This document shows positions 1 to 11,815 of a DNA stretch of 64,000 bases, piece by piece. The stretch's first letter is position 1; each line of letters starts with the position of its first letter. The stretch covers positions 559,136,176 to 559,200,175 of the forward strand of contig NC_058521.1 of the NCBI RefSeq assembly GCF_904849725.1, given 5' to 3'. Made by a program: the position numbers and the translations under genes. The notes below the pieces were generated by a model. It was not told where the DNA came from, did not search any database, and saw only the letters and a program-made list of their open reading frames with translations. The stretch comes from Hordeum vulgare subsp. vulgare. Taxonomy: Eukaryota; Streptophyta; Magnoliopsida; Poales; Poaceae.

Positions 1-775
1 TTTGAGGTGCCCTTTTGAATCAACAATCTGCACCTCTAATAATGGGCTTTGAAAGTGATTCTTACATCCAAAAAAACTTTCATCCGTTGTCGTCTCCGTT
101 AATATAGATATGTCACTAAAGGCTCTCACGCCATTCTGTCCACAAGTACGCATGAATGGAAATGCATTAACATGATGGACAACTCTTGGTTCTGGATCTT
201 CATCTGAACTCTGGCTAGATGCAGCATGAGAATCATGTTCATCGTCATCATCATCTCCCATCAAATCCTCCTCTGGCTCTGTGTCTTCTTGATCATATGG
301 GTCACTGACAGTACTTGTTGTCAAATCATTTGTCACAATACCATGAGTATAAGATGGAGCATGTGCCATCTCAAAATTAGGACCACGTGAACTAGAATTT
401 GAAAAACCACTAATGAGTGTTTGATGCAATGATGAATGCATTGCACTTTCATACCTTTGTGATTGCCTTTCAATTATTTCTATGTTGCTTCCACCGCTGA
501 CTTGGGTCAACATGTCTTTATTTGGCGTGATATTAACATATAAATCTATCACTTACCATGTTGTCCGAGACTTGGTCCTCTCAAGAATCATGTTCCATCC
601 TCTTTCCTCATATATTGGGATTAACTCAAAATAATGTGGTCCAAGAGATCCAATATCAAAACGAGCTTGAATATTCAAGTTGGTTTGAGCACTGCCATTA
701 ACATATCCAAGTCCTCGACATGTCTCACTCTTGATATCTTCAAAAGTGGTTTTCTCAGATGCTGGAAATGTTAAA
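1..775 (-). pseudogene. Mutator-like (MULE) transposase, N-terminal piece, runs off left edge
   Basis: Read right to left, the protein starts with LTFPASEKTTFEDIKSE and continues with GLGYVNGSAQ, RFDIGS and IPIYEERGWNMILE until a TAA at about 553. A second open frame begins at a Met codon at 511-513 (MLTQVSGGS) and stays open to base 1, 171 codons. It includes an acidic run (EDTEPEEDLMGDDDDDEHD) near 240-300. The two frames look like one protein broken by about 40 bp of non-coding sequence; a consensus GTAAGT directly after ATG at about 556 could instead be a splice donor, but the gap is too short for a normal plant intron. The general style resembles the N-terminal region of plant MuDR-type transposases; no catalytic domain is in view. 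The first codons upstream of LTFP (780-822) come from the neighbouring LTR, so the true start is missing. Family assignment is an inference. Confidence 0.45.
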
Positions 776-1383
776 CAAATTTTTTCTATGCACACATAAG
801 ATCTATCCATGGTGATGACCATCTACGAGAGGAGAGATCGAATCCACCAACCCTTGTAGATCGCTAAGCGAAAGCGTATATAAAGCGGCTGATGTAGTCG
901 AACATTTTCACGATCCAAATCGCAGTCCGTCCCACGATCTCATCACAATCTGTCTCGCGATCCCATCACGATCCATCCTGATCTAGTGTCGTACGGACGA
1001 CACCTCCGTGTTCAGCACATGTAGAACTCGATGACGATCTCCACCTCCTTGATCCAACAAGCAAGGGTGAAGAGATAGATGAGTTCTCCGCCAACACAAT
1101 GGCGTGGCAGCGATGGTGGTGGAGCTGATCTGGTAGGGCTTCGCCTATGTAGTCCCGAACCGATCGAGAGGTGGAACGAACTAGAGGAGGGAGAGAAAGC
1201 TGCGCCGTGACCTAATTGGGGCGGCTGCCCACCATAACCTTTTCACGGAAGGCTGCTAATATCCTCTCCACTATATATAGGAGTGGGGGAAGGGGTGGCT
1301 CCATGACCTAATTGGCGCCTGGCCGCGCGCCATGACCAAATTTGGGTCAGGGAGCGCGCCATGACAAAATTGGGGCCGGCGAC
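772..1383 (-). repeat. Angela-type 3' LTR, distal part
   Basis: This is the R/U5-side portion of the 3' LTR, matching 47404-48003 in order and orientation. It contains the LTR TATA box (TATATATA at 1272-1279, read on the minus strand). The outermost bases (TGTTGGGGAAC in the partner LTR at 47380) are lost or scrambled at 765-775. It ends at 1383, where the Gypsy element interrupts it. Confidence 0.8.
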
Positions 1384-3210
1384 TGATGTTAGCTGTGCTT
1401 CCCTGGCAATGGCTCCAGAAAAGGGCTGATCCTGCAATCTCTGGCGTTAACTAGACGAATGCTTATAACAACTAACCTTCTCCTGCAACGACACCAGAAG
1501 AATGCTAATAGCACTCCCCGGCAATGAAACTGGAAGAATGTTGTTGATGGACCACCAACGCGTGAGTTCGCAGCAGTTTTCGAGGGTAGAGTATTCGACC
1601 CAATTTGTTGGTTTGCACGTCAGGAGGTGAGAGTATACTCTCAAGTATTAGCAGCTGAATTTGTCGGATTCAACCACACCTGAAAGATTAGTATCTGCAA
1701 GCACAATAGTCACAGCAAAGTAGTATGATAACAACGGTGTTAGAAACGATCTCTTGACGGCAGACTATTCCTAACGATTGTATCAATGGCGCCTTCATTG
1801 CCGCGTCGACAGAAGTTGTTAGTTCCCGTCAATGGCCTGTGAATCAACAGTGTAGCAGGTAGTAGCAGTGTAAAGAGCAATAGCAGTGGCAAGGAACAAT
1901 AGTAGTGACAGCAGTAGCAAGTAGCCACAGTAGCAAGCGACAGTAGTAGCAACAGTAGCAGCAGAGCAAAACAAGTAACAGCAGTAGCAATAGTAGTAGC
2001 AGCAGCAGCAGAGCAAGACAAGTAATAAGAGTAGCAACAGTAGTAGCAGCAGCAGCAGAGCAAGACAAGTAACAACAGTAGCAACAGTAGGACAAACTCG
2101 TAGGCAATGGGTCGGTGATTTGTTTCGATGATATTCATCATGCAACAGCTATAACACGGAGAGATATGTGGCTAGCTCCCATTCGTCAATGTGATGTAGG
2201 CATGCATTCCGTGTGTCGTCATACGTCCTTAGGGAAAAGAACTTGCATGACATCTATTGTCCATCCCTCCCGTGGCAGCGGGGTCCAAAAGGAAACTACG
2301 GGATATTAAGGTTCTCCTTTTAATAAAGAACCGGACCAACGCATTAGCACTTGGTGAACACATGAACTCCTCAAACTATGATCATCACCAGGAGTGGTTT
2401 CGGTTATTGTCACTCCGGGGTTGCCGGATCATAACACATAGTAGGTAACTACAACTTGCAAGATCGGATCTAAAACACACATATATTGGTGACAACATAA
2501 TAATTTCAGATCTGAAATCATGGCACTCGGGCCCTAGTGACAAGCATTAAGCATGGCAAAGTAGTAGCAACATCAAATCTCAGAACATAGTGGATACTAG
2601 GGATCAATCCCCATCGAAACTAACTCGATTACATGATAGATCTCATCCTACTCATCACCGACAGCGAGCCTACAAATAGATTACTCACGAACGACGAAGA
2701 GCTTCCTGGAATTGGAGAGGGGAGAAGGTTGATGATGACGATGGCGATGATTTCCCTTCTCCGGAGCCCAAGACGGACTCCAGATCTTCCCTCCAGATGA
2801 AGAACAGGAGGTGGTGGCGCCTCCGTATCGAAAACGTGATGAAAACTTCTCTTTTTATTTTTTCTGGGACGAAAGACAACTTATAGAGCTGGAGTTGGGG
2901 GCGGCAGGTGCCTGTGGGCCCCACAAGCCTGCCCACCGCCACCAGGGGGTGGTGGTGGAGCAGGGGCTGGTGGCCCATTGGCCCACCCCCTGAGGTGGAA
3001 CTTGGCGCAGGTATTTTTGATATTTTCCAAAACTGCTCCCCGTAAGTTTTCAAGACGTTTGGAGAACTTTGATTTCTGCACAAAAATAACACCAAGGCAA
3101 TTCTGCTGAAAACACCGTTAGTCCAGGTTAGTTCCATTCAAATCATGCAAATTATAGTCCAAAACAAGGGCAAAAGAGTTTGGAAAAGTAGATACGTTGG
3201 AGACGTATCA
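1384..3210 (-). repeat. Gypsy 3' LTR
   Basis: Read on the minus strand it runs from TGATACGTCTCCAACGTATC at 3210 to ACATCA at 1384. It is preceded by the polypurine tract at 3211-3224. A possible TATA box on the minus strand lies at 2880-2885 (CTATAAG), upstream of a pyrimidine-rich leader. It includes the GCA/GTA-rich tract at 1855-2110. Confidence 0.95.
1855..2110. repeat. Degenerate GCA/GTA trinucleotide tract in the 3' LTR
   Basis: An imperfect AGTAGCAGC-type triplet array with larger repeated blocks (GCAGCAGAGCAAGACAAGTAA recurs in variant form). It is present at the equivalent place in the partner LTR (10450-10700). It translates to poly-Leu/Cys or poly-Thr/Ala in all frames and is not a gene. 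Confidence 0.85.
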
Positions 3211-3224
3211 ACTCCCCCAAGCTT
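3211..3224 (-). other. Polypurine tract of the Gypsy element
   Basis: On the minus strand the bases AAGCTTGGGGGAGT end immediately before the 3' LTR start TGATACG. This is the expected plus-strand primer position. A second similar tract lies at 5105-5118. Confidence 0.85.
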
Positions 3225-5139
3225 AAAACCTTGCTTGTCCTCAAGCAACTCAGTTGACAAACAGAGAGAGAAAGAAAAACTTTGAAAAACTCTGTTTGAT
3301 CTTGTTGTTGCAACTATGTCTAACTCATAACCAGAATTTCAGCAAGATCACAAGTTAACCACATAAGCAAATGACACAAAGGTCTCACGGTAAACTAATA
3401 TCAATGGCATAATCTGTTAACGAGCAAATAATAATGAGTTTCAAATACCAACACTTCAATCAAAGCAAGCATGAAGCAATATGAATAGGTGGTATCTCGC
3501 TAGCTCTTTCTGAGACCGCAAAACATAAATGCAGAGCACTTTCAAAGATCAAGGGCTGACTAAACATTGTAATTCATAGCAACGAAGATCCAGTCATAGT
3601 CATACTCAATATCAATCAAAAGCAAAGCATAGAAATGACAGAGGTGCTCTCTAATTGGTGCTTATATAAGAGGAGGATGACTCAACAGGAAAATAAATAG
3701 ACAAGCCCTTCGAAGAGGGAAGCATTGATTTGCAGAGGTGCCAGAGCTCAAGCTTTGAAAACAGAGTAATAATTTTGGGTGGCATGCTTTCATTGTCAAC
3801 GCAATGACCAAGAGTTCTCAATATCTTCCATGCTACTCATGCTATAGGCGGTTCCCAAACAGAAAAGTAAAGTTTTAACTCCCCCACCACCAATCAATCA
3901 CACTCCACGGCTAGTCGAATCCTCGGGTACCGTCCATACTAACATCAATCCGGGGGGAGTCTTGTTTTACAGTTAAGTTTTCGATTTAAGCATGGAACTG
4001 GGCATCCCAAATACCGACCCCTTTCTCGTGAAGGACTGTGAATAAACACATGTCGAGGATAACACTCCTAGCATGGAAGATACCAATAGCCCTTTGTCAC
4101 CTTATGAGCGGTTCGGGCATGCAAAACAGATTTATTTCTTGAAGGTTTAGAGAATGGCACATGCAAATTTACTTGGAACGGCAGGTAGATACCGCAAATA
4201 GGTAGGTATGGTGGACTCTCATGGAAAAACTTTTGGGTTTATGGAAGTGGATGCACAAGCAGTATTCCCGCTTAGTACAAGTGAAGGCTAGCAAAAAACT
4301 GGGAAGCGACCAACTAGAGAGCGACAACAGTCATCAAGATGCAATGAGTTTGACTAACATTGAATGCAAGCATGAACAGGATATAAATCACCATGAACAC
4401 AAACATCATAGAGGCTATGTTGATTTTGTTTCAACTACATGCATGAACATGCACCAAGTCAAGCCACTTGAAACATTCAAAGGAGAATACCATCCTATCA
4501 TACTACATCATAGTCATCTCAATATCTATGTTGGCAATCAAGACAAACCATTATAAGCTCTCAGCTAAATAAGCATGGCATCAGAAACTATGATCTCTAA
4601 GTTGTCATTGCAAACATGGTTCTCTCACAACAAAGCTAAATCTGGGCCGACAAGCTAGTCATATTTACAAAAACAAAATAGATAGAGTTCATACCAGCTT
4701 TTTAGTCTCAGTCACTTCATCATATATCATCATTGTTGCCTTTCATTTGCACGATCGAACGATGAAAACGATAATAAGCGCATTGGACTAAGCTGAATCT
4801 GCAGGCAAACACTAAGGAGGAGACAAAATAATATGGCTCTTTGAAAGCTAAACAGGTAAGCATGCAAGAACCAATAAACATTGTAACCAATATCTTCTAC
4901 CTTGACACAAAGAAAAAGAAAGCTATTTACACGGGAAAGCTCCCAACAAGCAAAAGAAGAAAGAAAAATCTTTTTGGGTTTTCTCAAAAGGACACAAAAC
5001 AAGAAAACAAAAAGAAACTAGCATGGATAATACAGCGGCAAAGTGTAAACACCGGCTAACAAAGTGAAAGCATAAGCATGAATGTAAAGTCGGTGAGAAG
5101 ACGTACTCCCCCAAGCTTAGGCTTTTGGCCTAGCTTGGT
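3225..5139 (-). other. Gypsy 3' untranslated internal region
   Basis: About 1.9 kb of A-rich sequence between the second ORF and the polypurine tract. Short ORFs of up to 111 codons occur on both strands but none resembles a polymerase or integrase. I see no gene in it. Confidence 0.7.
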
Positions 5140-6207
5140 CTACTCCCATGGTGGGAAATAACCAGCTCCAGGATACTCTGGAGCAGACTGTGGATGCCAC
5201 TGTTGTGCGAGCTCCTCTGGCTCCCACTGATAGACTGGCGTCTGGTACTCGACTGGCGGCTCGGGCACGGCCGCCTATGGTTGGGCCAAGCCCCAATATG
5301 CGTAGATGTCTGCGGGCATAATAGTGTACCTGCCTGCATGAAGATCAAACAAAGAAGGAGCAGGCAAAGTAGTAGTCTCTCGAGTACCCTGACTAAACAC
5401 CAGGTTATAAATCATCCGTCTACTAGCATCTCTATCTAGAAAATCATGGCGAACCATGCTATCATAATCCAGATATCTCTCAGGGAGGAGCATCTCTCCT
5501 TCCTCTCCCAGTCTAATGGGTATCTCAAAGTGTCTGGCCAGACGGGTTGCATAGATACCTCCATAGACAACATCCTTAGAATGGTTCAGGTTCAACCATT
5601 GAGCTACTATAGCGCCAAAGCTATAAGTCTTATCGTAATAAAGGCCTTCGCGCAAAACCACAAGGTCTAGAGAACTAAGTGATCCAGCCTCCCCACGGCC
5701 AATCAAACATTTTCCCGCAAATAGTGAGAAGTACCGAAGCACAGGAAAATGTATGCTAGCAATTCTAGCACGAGACACTCCTCTCTCCTCTCCTACAGCA
5801 ATAGAACTAATGAAATCCTCCAAGTCCCGTGGACGAGGGTCACGGATATCCCCAACATAAGGTAATTTGCATACATTGCAAAAGTCCTGCAGCGTCATGC
5901 ACTGGGGAACATCGTATATCATGAACTCAACCATGGGAGGATTCTTCCTTGGATAAAAGTTGAAGCTTTGAACGAAAATATTGGTGAGGAGGAGATATTG
6001 TGGGCACTTATCTTCAACGAATGCAGTAAGACCTGCGTTCTCCATCAAGTAATAAAAGTCTTCATAAAGTCCGGCGGCGCGCAAAAATTCATCACTTGGC
6101 CATTCGCACGCTCGAACTTCTGTGACTCGAGGGACTGCGTACTTGGGGTGATTCTTCTCGTCCTCCTTGGGGTTACGGCTTGAAGAGCCTCTCAAGAACC
6201 TCCTCAT
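5140..6207 (-). CDS. Second ORF of the Gypsy element (plant transposon-protein / Athila ORF1-like)
   Basis: The frame starts at a Met codon at 6207 (MRRFLRGSSSRNPKEDEK) and runs 310 codons to a TAG at 5277-5275. The same frame then continues for 44 more codons, rich in Pro, Glu and Gln, to a second TAG at 5142-5140, so the first stop is probably a premature one. Conserved-looking blocks are FYPRKNPPMVEFMIYDVPQ, LRYFSLFAGKCLIGRGE and GGIYATRLARHFEIPI. This type of protein occurs as an extra ORF in many grass Gypsy elements and resembles the putative plant transposon protein / Athila ORF1 group; its job is unknown. It lies downstream of gag-protease on the same strand, in the place where pol would be in an autonomous element. 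Assignment is by general resemblance only. Confidence 0.55.
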
Positions 6208-7009
6208 CTCTTCCTTTTTCTAGCTCTGATTTTTTTTGAAATTTTTAGAGACTTCGAAAGAAAAGTGAACAAGGATCAACCCAACTTGTAGCAACTACTC
6301 CTACTTAGTGCCTAGAGACCGTATCACGCGCTAAAACTACTTGGGACCGGCTAAAATCAACTTTTCTAGCTCAAGAACAGGGTCACCAAGGTAGCAAGAA
6401 TTCGCGAAGGATAAAACACTAGAGCAAAAACTAATTGGACCAATGGAGGAGTCACTTACCAAGGAGTAATTTCCCCAAAACAGTTCGGAGAATGGTGCTT
6501 TGAGCAAGGAGATCGAAAATCACAGCCAAATGAGCAAGAACACAGGTTTGAGCTGCAAAATAATTTTTTCTGGAGGTGGAAGAAGAGGCTGAGAGCTGGA
6601 GTGAGTGGAGGGGGTGCCTGTGGGCCCCACAAGCTTGCACCCCGCCACCAGGGGGGTAGGTGGCGGTGGGGGGCTTGTGGCCTACTGGTCAGCCCCCTTG
6701 ACCAGCTCTCAGGCCCAAAAATTTTCAAAAATTCCAGAAAAAATCATACTAAATTTTCAGGACCATCGGAGAACTTTTATTTTCGAGGTATTTTTCTCTG
6801 GGACGCTAAAACAGAAACAGGAAAAGCTAAACTAATTCCATCATTTTTCTTCTAAGAAACAGAAAAGGAAAACTCAAAACAGAGGTATGTGACTCTTCGA
6901 TTCATCCGTCTCATGGTCATCGAAAGAAATCCGTCAATGGGATTGATCAAGTCCTTATGGCAAAACCTTCTTGAATTGCAAGAGAGAACAGAGAATTTTC
7001 GAATAGCCA
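6208..7009 (-). other. Gypsy spacer between gag-protease and second ORF
   Basis: About 800 bp without a recognisable gene. It includes a G/C-rich block at 6600-6700 resembling part of the LTR leader (the phrase GGGGCCCACAAGC recurs there and at about 2920), which suggests partial duplication of LTR sequence within the element. Confidence 0.5.
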
Positions 7010-9905
7010 CTAAGTCACCTCAATGGGGATATGGATCTCCCCGACAAGCAAATCATACTTCATATTGACACGAGGAATAGGGCATTCAAAGCTCCCAATG
7101 AGAATCGATGAAGTCTTTTCAATAGCATTGATGCAATGTACTGGATATCGTTTCTTCGGGAAGTGCACGGTGTGCTCATTACCGTTGACATGGAAAGTGA
7201 CATTGCCTTTGTTGCAATCTATAACAACCCCTGCAGTGTTTAAAAAGGGTCTTCCGAGGATGATAGCCATGGCATCGTCCTCGGGAATATCCAAGATAAC
7301 AAAGTCTGTTAAGATAGTGGTATTAGCAACCATAACAGGCACATCCTCGCAAACGCCGATAGGGAAAGCAGTTGATTTGTCGGCCATTTGCAGAGAAATT
7401 TCAGTGGGTGTCAACTTATCCAACTCAAGTCTACTATAAAGAGAGAGCGGCATAACACTAACACCGGCTCCAAGGTCACATAAGGCAGTTCTTATGTAGT
7501 TTCCTTTAATGGAGCAAGGTATAGTGGCCACTCTGGGATCACCAAGTTTCTTAGGAGTTCCACCTTTAAAAGTGTAGTTGGCAAGCATGGTGGAGATCTC
7601 AAGATCTGGTATCTTCCATTTATTAGTCACGATATCTTTCATGTACTTGGCATACGGAGACATCTTGAGCATATCAGTTGACCGCATCTGCAGAAAGACG
7701 GGTCTTATCATCTCAACGAAGCGCTCAAAATCCTCATCATCCTTTTTCTTGGATGGCTTAGGAGGAAAGGGCATAGGTCTCTGAACCCATGGCTCTCTTT
7801 CTTTACCATGCTTCCTAGCAGTAAAGTCATTCTTGTCGTATCTCTTAGGTTGTGGATTATCAGGATTAACCGTAGGTTCAATCTCCACATCCTCATCATT
7901 GCTAGGTTGAGCATTATTATGAACATCACTATCCACATTGTCACCAAGTTCATGTTCATCACCAGATTGTGTTTCTACATCAGACGCAGAAATATCATTA
8001 GGTTCTTCAGGTGTGATAGTATTTGGTGAACTGGCGTGTAGGTTTCTATCATCCTTCTTCTTCTCGTTAGGATGACTAGGTGTATCAGCATTGATTCCTT
8101 GAGAATATTGATCAATTCTCTTAGGATGACCTTCAGGATACAAAGGTTCCTGAGTCATTTTGCCTCCTCTAGTAATGACTCTGACAGAGTTGTCATTTAA
8201 TTCATTGAGCAGGTCATTCTGAGCTTTAAGTACTTGTTCTACCTGAGTAGTAATCATAGAGGCATGTTTACTCAGAAGCTTCAGAGCATTACATTTCTGT
8301 CTACACAAGCACTTAAATGGCTAAGCATACGAGTACTTTGTTCCAAATGTGTGCTAACATAATCATTGAAACTCTGTTGTTTGGCAACAAAGTTGTCAAA
8401 TTCATCAAAGCATAGGCTAGCAGGTTTATCAAAAGGAATATCACTCTCGTCAAACCTACGCAGAGAATTAACTTCTACTACCTGTATCAGGTTATCGAGA
8501 CCGTGGATCTCTTCGATAGGTGGTAGATTTTTTACATCTTCAGATCTAATGCCTTTCTCTTGCATAGATTTCTTAGCTTCTTGCATATCTTCGCGACTTA
8601 GGAATAGAATACCTCTTTTCTTAGGAGTTGTCTTAGGAGGTGGTTCGGGAATAGTCCAAGCATTATCGTTGATCAAGAGGTTATTCGGTAGGGTCTCAGC
8701 TTGTTCTATAGTTCGTTCCCTAAAAACACAACCGGCACAACTATCTAGGTAGTCTCTAGAGGCATCGGTAAGTTCGTTATAGAGGATATCAAGTATCTCG
8801 TTCTTCTTAAGAGGGTGATCAGGCAAAGCATTTTGTAGCTGGACGAGCCTCCCCCAAGCTTGTGGAAGACTCTCTTCTTGGAGTTGAGCAAAGTTGTATA
8901 TTTCCTGCAAGGCAACTTGCTTCTTATGGGCACGGAAATATTTCTCACAGAAGTAATAGACCATCTCCTGGGGACTACGCACACATCCAGTAGCAAGAGA
9001 GGTGAACCAGGCTTTAGCATCATCCTTTAGAGAGAAAGGAAACAACTTAAGGATATAGTAGTGGCGGATCTTCTCCTCATTAGTGAAAAGGTTGGCTATT
9101 TCGGATAGTTTGGCAAGATGGGCTATGACCGTCTCAGACTCATAACCGTGAAAAGGATCAGATTTGACTAGAGAGATTATCTCAGGGTTGACAGAGAATT
9201 CATAATCCTTATCAGTGACAAAGATAGGCGAAGTAGCAAACTTTGGATCATTTTCATCCTAACTTCCTGAGATTTTTCCTTCCACTTGAGAATTAATTTC
9301 TCAGCGTCATAGGCATCCTTACACGCAAGAAAATCCTCAGCTATCTCTCCCTTCATAACGTAACCCTCAGGTATATCAGGCAATTCATATCTAGGAGAGC
9401 TAGATCTAGCAGGAGCAAAAGCAGGTTCTATCTCAATAGTATTGGCAGTTTCAGCAGCATCACGAGCATTGGGAGTAACTCTAGCAATATGAGCATCAAG
9501 GAACACTCCTAGTGGAACATCAGGCAAAGGAGTATCTCTAGCAGTATCAAGCATAGCATCATCAGGCAAAATAGCATCTCTAGCATCATCAGGCAAAGCA
9601 GTATCAAGCATAGCATCTCTAGCAGTATCAAGCATAGCATCATCAGGCATAGTATCAAGCATTGCATCTCTAGCAGTAGTATCAAGCATAGCATCATCAG
9701 GCATAGTATCAAGCATAGCATCTCTAGCAGTAGTATCAAAAGCATCATCAAGCACAGGCGACATATCAAGATTTCTAGGAGGAGGTGAAGTCGCAAACTT
9801 ACTCATAACTGAAGGTGAATCAAGTGCAGAGCTAGATGGCAATTCCTTACCTCCCCTCGTAGTTGAGGGCAAGACTTTGGTCTTCAGATCCTTCAGATTC
9901 TTCAT
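7010..9905 (-). pseudogene. gag-pro: gag-protease polyprotein of the Gypsy element, frameshifted
   Basis: The protein starts with MKNLKDLKTKVLPSTTRGGK at 9905 close behind the primer-binding site. It has a repetitive acidic stretch (DAMLDT repeats, 9540-9745), then a gag core in another frame (FPFSLKDDAKAWFTSLATG near 9000-9045; LPQAWGRLVQLQNALPDH), then a third frame from about 8305. The last part contains the retropepsin motif ALCDLGAGVSVMP (active site Asp-Leu-Gly, near 7450-7490) and the second protease block AIILGRPFLNTAGVVID near 7215-7265. It ends with a stop at 7010. Two breaks are visible: a frameshift plus TAG near 9260 and a one-base frameshift near 8290. No zinc knuckle was seen. 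The gag packs RNA and the protease would process it; with two frameshifts this copy cannot make the full product. Confidence 0.85.
9540..9745 (-). repeat. In-frame 51-57 bp tandem repeat in gag
   Basis: The block starting GCATCTCTAGCAG recurs at 9613, 9664 and 9718 with partial copies upstream. It encodes repeated acidic DAMLDT units and so lengthens a disordered gag linker without breaking the frame. Confidence 0.8.
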
Positions 9906-9956
9906 AGTGATCAGCAGATATAAATCCCAAGTGACTCAGAGAATATAGCAATACCT

Positions 9957-9973
9957 CCCCGGCAACGGCGCCA
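9957..9973 (-). other. Primer-binding site of the Gypsy element
   Basis: Minus-strand TGGCGCCGTTGCCGGGG, nine bases inside the LTR end. The TGGCGCC start is the usual form in this group of grass Gypsy elements. Confidence 0.75.
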
Positions 9974-9982
9974 GAAAAATGC

Positions 9983-11810
9983 TGACGTCAGCTGTGCTTC
10001 CGTGGCAATAGCTCCAGAAAAGGGCTGATCCTGCAATCTCTGGCGTTAGCTAGACGAATGCTTATAACAACTAACCTTCTCCTGCAACAGCACCAGAAGA
10101 ATGCTGATAGCACTCCCCGGCAATGAAACTGGAAGAATGTTGTTGATGGCCCATCAGCGCGTGGGTTCGCAGCAGTTTTCGAGGGTAGAGTATTCGACCC
10201 AATTTGTTGGTTTGCACGTCAGGAGGTGAGAGTATACTCTCAAGTATTAGCAGCTGAATTTGTCGGATTCAACCACACCTAAAAGATTAGTATGTGCAAG
10301 CACAATAGTCACAGCAAAGTAGTATGATAACAATGGTGTTAGAAACGATCTATTGACGGCAGACTATTCCTAACGATTGTATCAATGGCGCCTTCGTTGC
10401 CGCGTCGACGGAAGTTGTCAGTTCCCGTCAACGGCCGGTGAATCAACAGTGTAGCAGGTAGTAGCAGTGTAAAGAGCAATAGCAGTGGCAAGGAACAATA
10501 GTAGTGACAGCAGTAGCAAGTAGCAACAGTAGCAAGCGACAGTAGTAGCAACAGTAGCAGCAGAGCAAAACAAGTAACAGCAGTAGCAATAGTAGTAGCA
10601 GCAGCAGCAGAGCAAGACAAGTAATAAGAGTAGCAACAGTAGTAGCAGCAGCAGCAGAGCAAGACAAGTAACAACAGTAGCAACACTAGGACAAACTCGT
10701 AGGCAATTGGTCGATGATTTGTTTGGATGATATTCATCAAGCAACAGCTATAACACGGAGAAATATGTGGCTAGCTCCCGTTCGTCAATGTGATGTAGGC
10801 ATGCATTCCGTGTGTCGTCATACGTGCTTAGGGAAAAGAACTTGCATGACATCTATTGTCCATCCCTCCCGTGGCAGCGAGGTCCAAAAGGAAACTACGG
10901 GATATTAAGGTTCTCATTTTAATAAAGAACCGGACCAACGCATTAGCACTTGGTGAACACATGAACTCCTCAAACTATGATCATCATTGGGAGTGGTTCC
11001 GGTTATTTTCACTCCGGGGTTGCCGGATAAAACACATAGTAGGTAACTACAACTTGCAAGATCGGATCTAAAACACACATATATTGGTGACAACATAATA
11101 ATTTTAGATCTGAAATCATGGCACTCGGGCCCTAGTGACAAGCATTAAGCATGGCAAAGTAGTAGCAACATCAAATCTCAGAACATAGTGCATACTAGGG
11201 ATCAATCCCCATCAAAACTAACTCGATTACATGATAGATATTATCCTACTCATCACCGCCCAGCGAGCCTACCAATAGATTACTCACGAACGACGAAGAG
11301 CTTGATGGAATTGGAGAGGGAAGAAGGTTGATGATGACGATGGCGACGATTTCCCTTCTTCGGAGCCCAAGACGGACTCCAGATCTGCCCTCCAGATGAA
11401 GAACAAGGGGTGGTGGCGCCTCCGTATCGAAAACGCGACGAAAACTTCTCTTTTTATTTTTTCTCGGACGAAAGACAACTTATAGAGTTGGAGTTGGGGG
11501 CGGCAGGTGCCTGTGGGCCCCACAAGCCTGCCCACCGCCACCAGGGGGGTGATGGCGGAGCAGGGGCTTGTGACCCACTGGCCCACCCCCTGAGGTGGAA
11601 CTTGGCGCAGGTATTTTTGATATTTTCCAAAACTGCTCCCCGTAAATTTTCAGGACGTTTGGAGAACTTTGATTTCTGCACAAAAATAACACCAAGGCAA
11701 TTCTGCTGAAAACAGCGTCAGTCCAGGTTAGTTCCATTCAAATCATGCAAATTATAGTCCAAAACAAGGGCAAAAGAGTTTGGAAAACTAGATACGTTGG
11801 AGACGTATCA
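9983..11810 (-). repeat. Gypsy 5' LTR
   Basis: Near-identical partner of 1384-3210. On the minus strand it starts TGATACGTC at 11810 and ends GACGTCA at 9983. A possible minus-strand TATA box lies at 11479-11484. The degenerate GCA/GTA tract is at 10450-10700. Confidence 0.95.
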
Positions 11811-11815
11811 GCGAC

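Larger units (their letters stand above)
1384..11810 (-). mobile_element. Complete Gypsy LTR retrotransposon, non-autonomous
   Basis: The element has a 5' LTR at 9983-11810, a 3' LTR at 1384-3210, a primer-binding site, a polypurine tract and a perfect 5-bp target duplication: GCGAC at 1379-1383 and again at 11811-11815. LTRs start TGATACG and end in CA. The internal region has a gag-protease reading frame broken by frameshifts and a second ORF, but no reverse transcriptase, RNase H or integrase was found, so it must have depended on a relative for mobility. The LTRs are very similar in length (1827 and 1828 bp); a 133-codon frame present in both differs at only five residues, so insertion was fairly recent. 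It sits inside the 3' LTR of the Angela element; the intact partner LTR at about 48000-48006 shows the empty-site sequence. Confidence 0.95.

Noticed and set aside
780..822. First codons of the MULE-like frame (MVITMDRSYVCIE) as the true start
   Set aside because: These bases match the Angela LTR (compare 47415-47450), so they are LTR sequence read through by chance into the gene fragment.
1740..2145. Long Leu/Cys- and Thr/Ala-rich ORFs on the minus strand (also at 10339-10744)
   Set aside because: They are translations of the GCA/GTA triplet tract in the Gypsy LTRs, open in several frames at once, with no domain.
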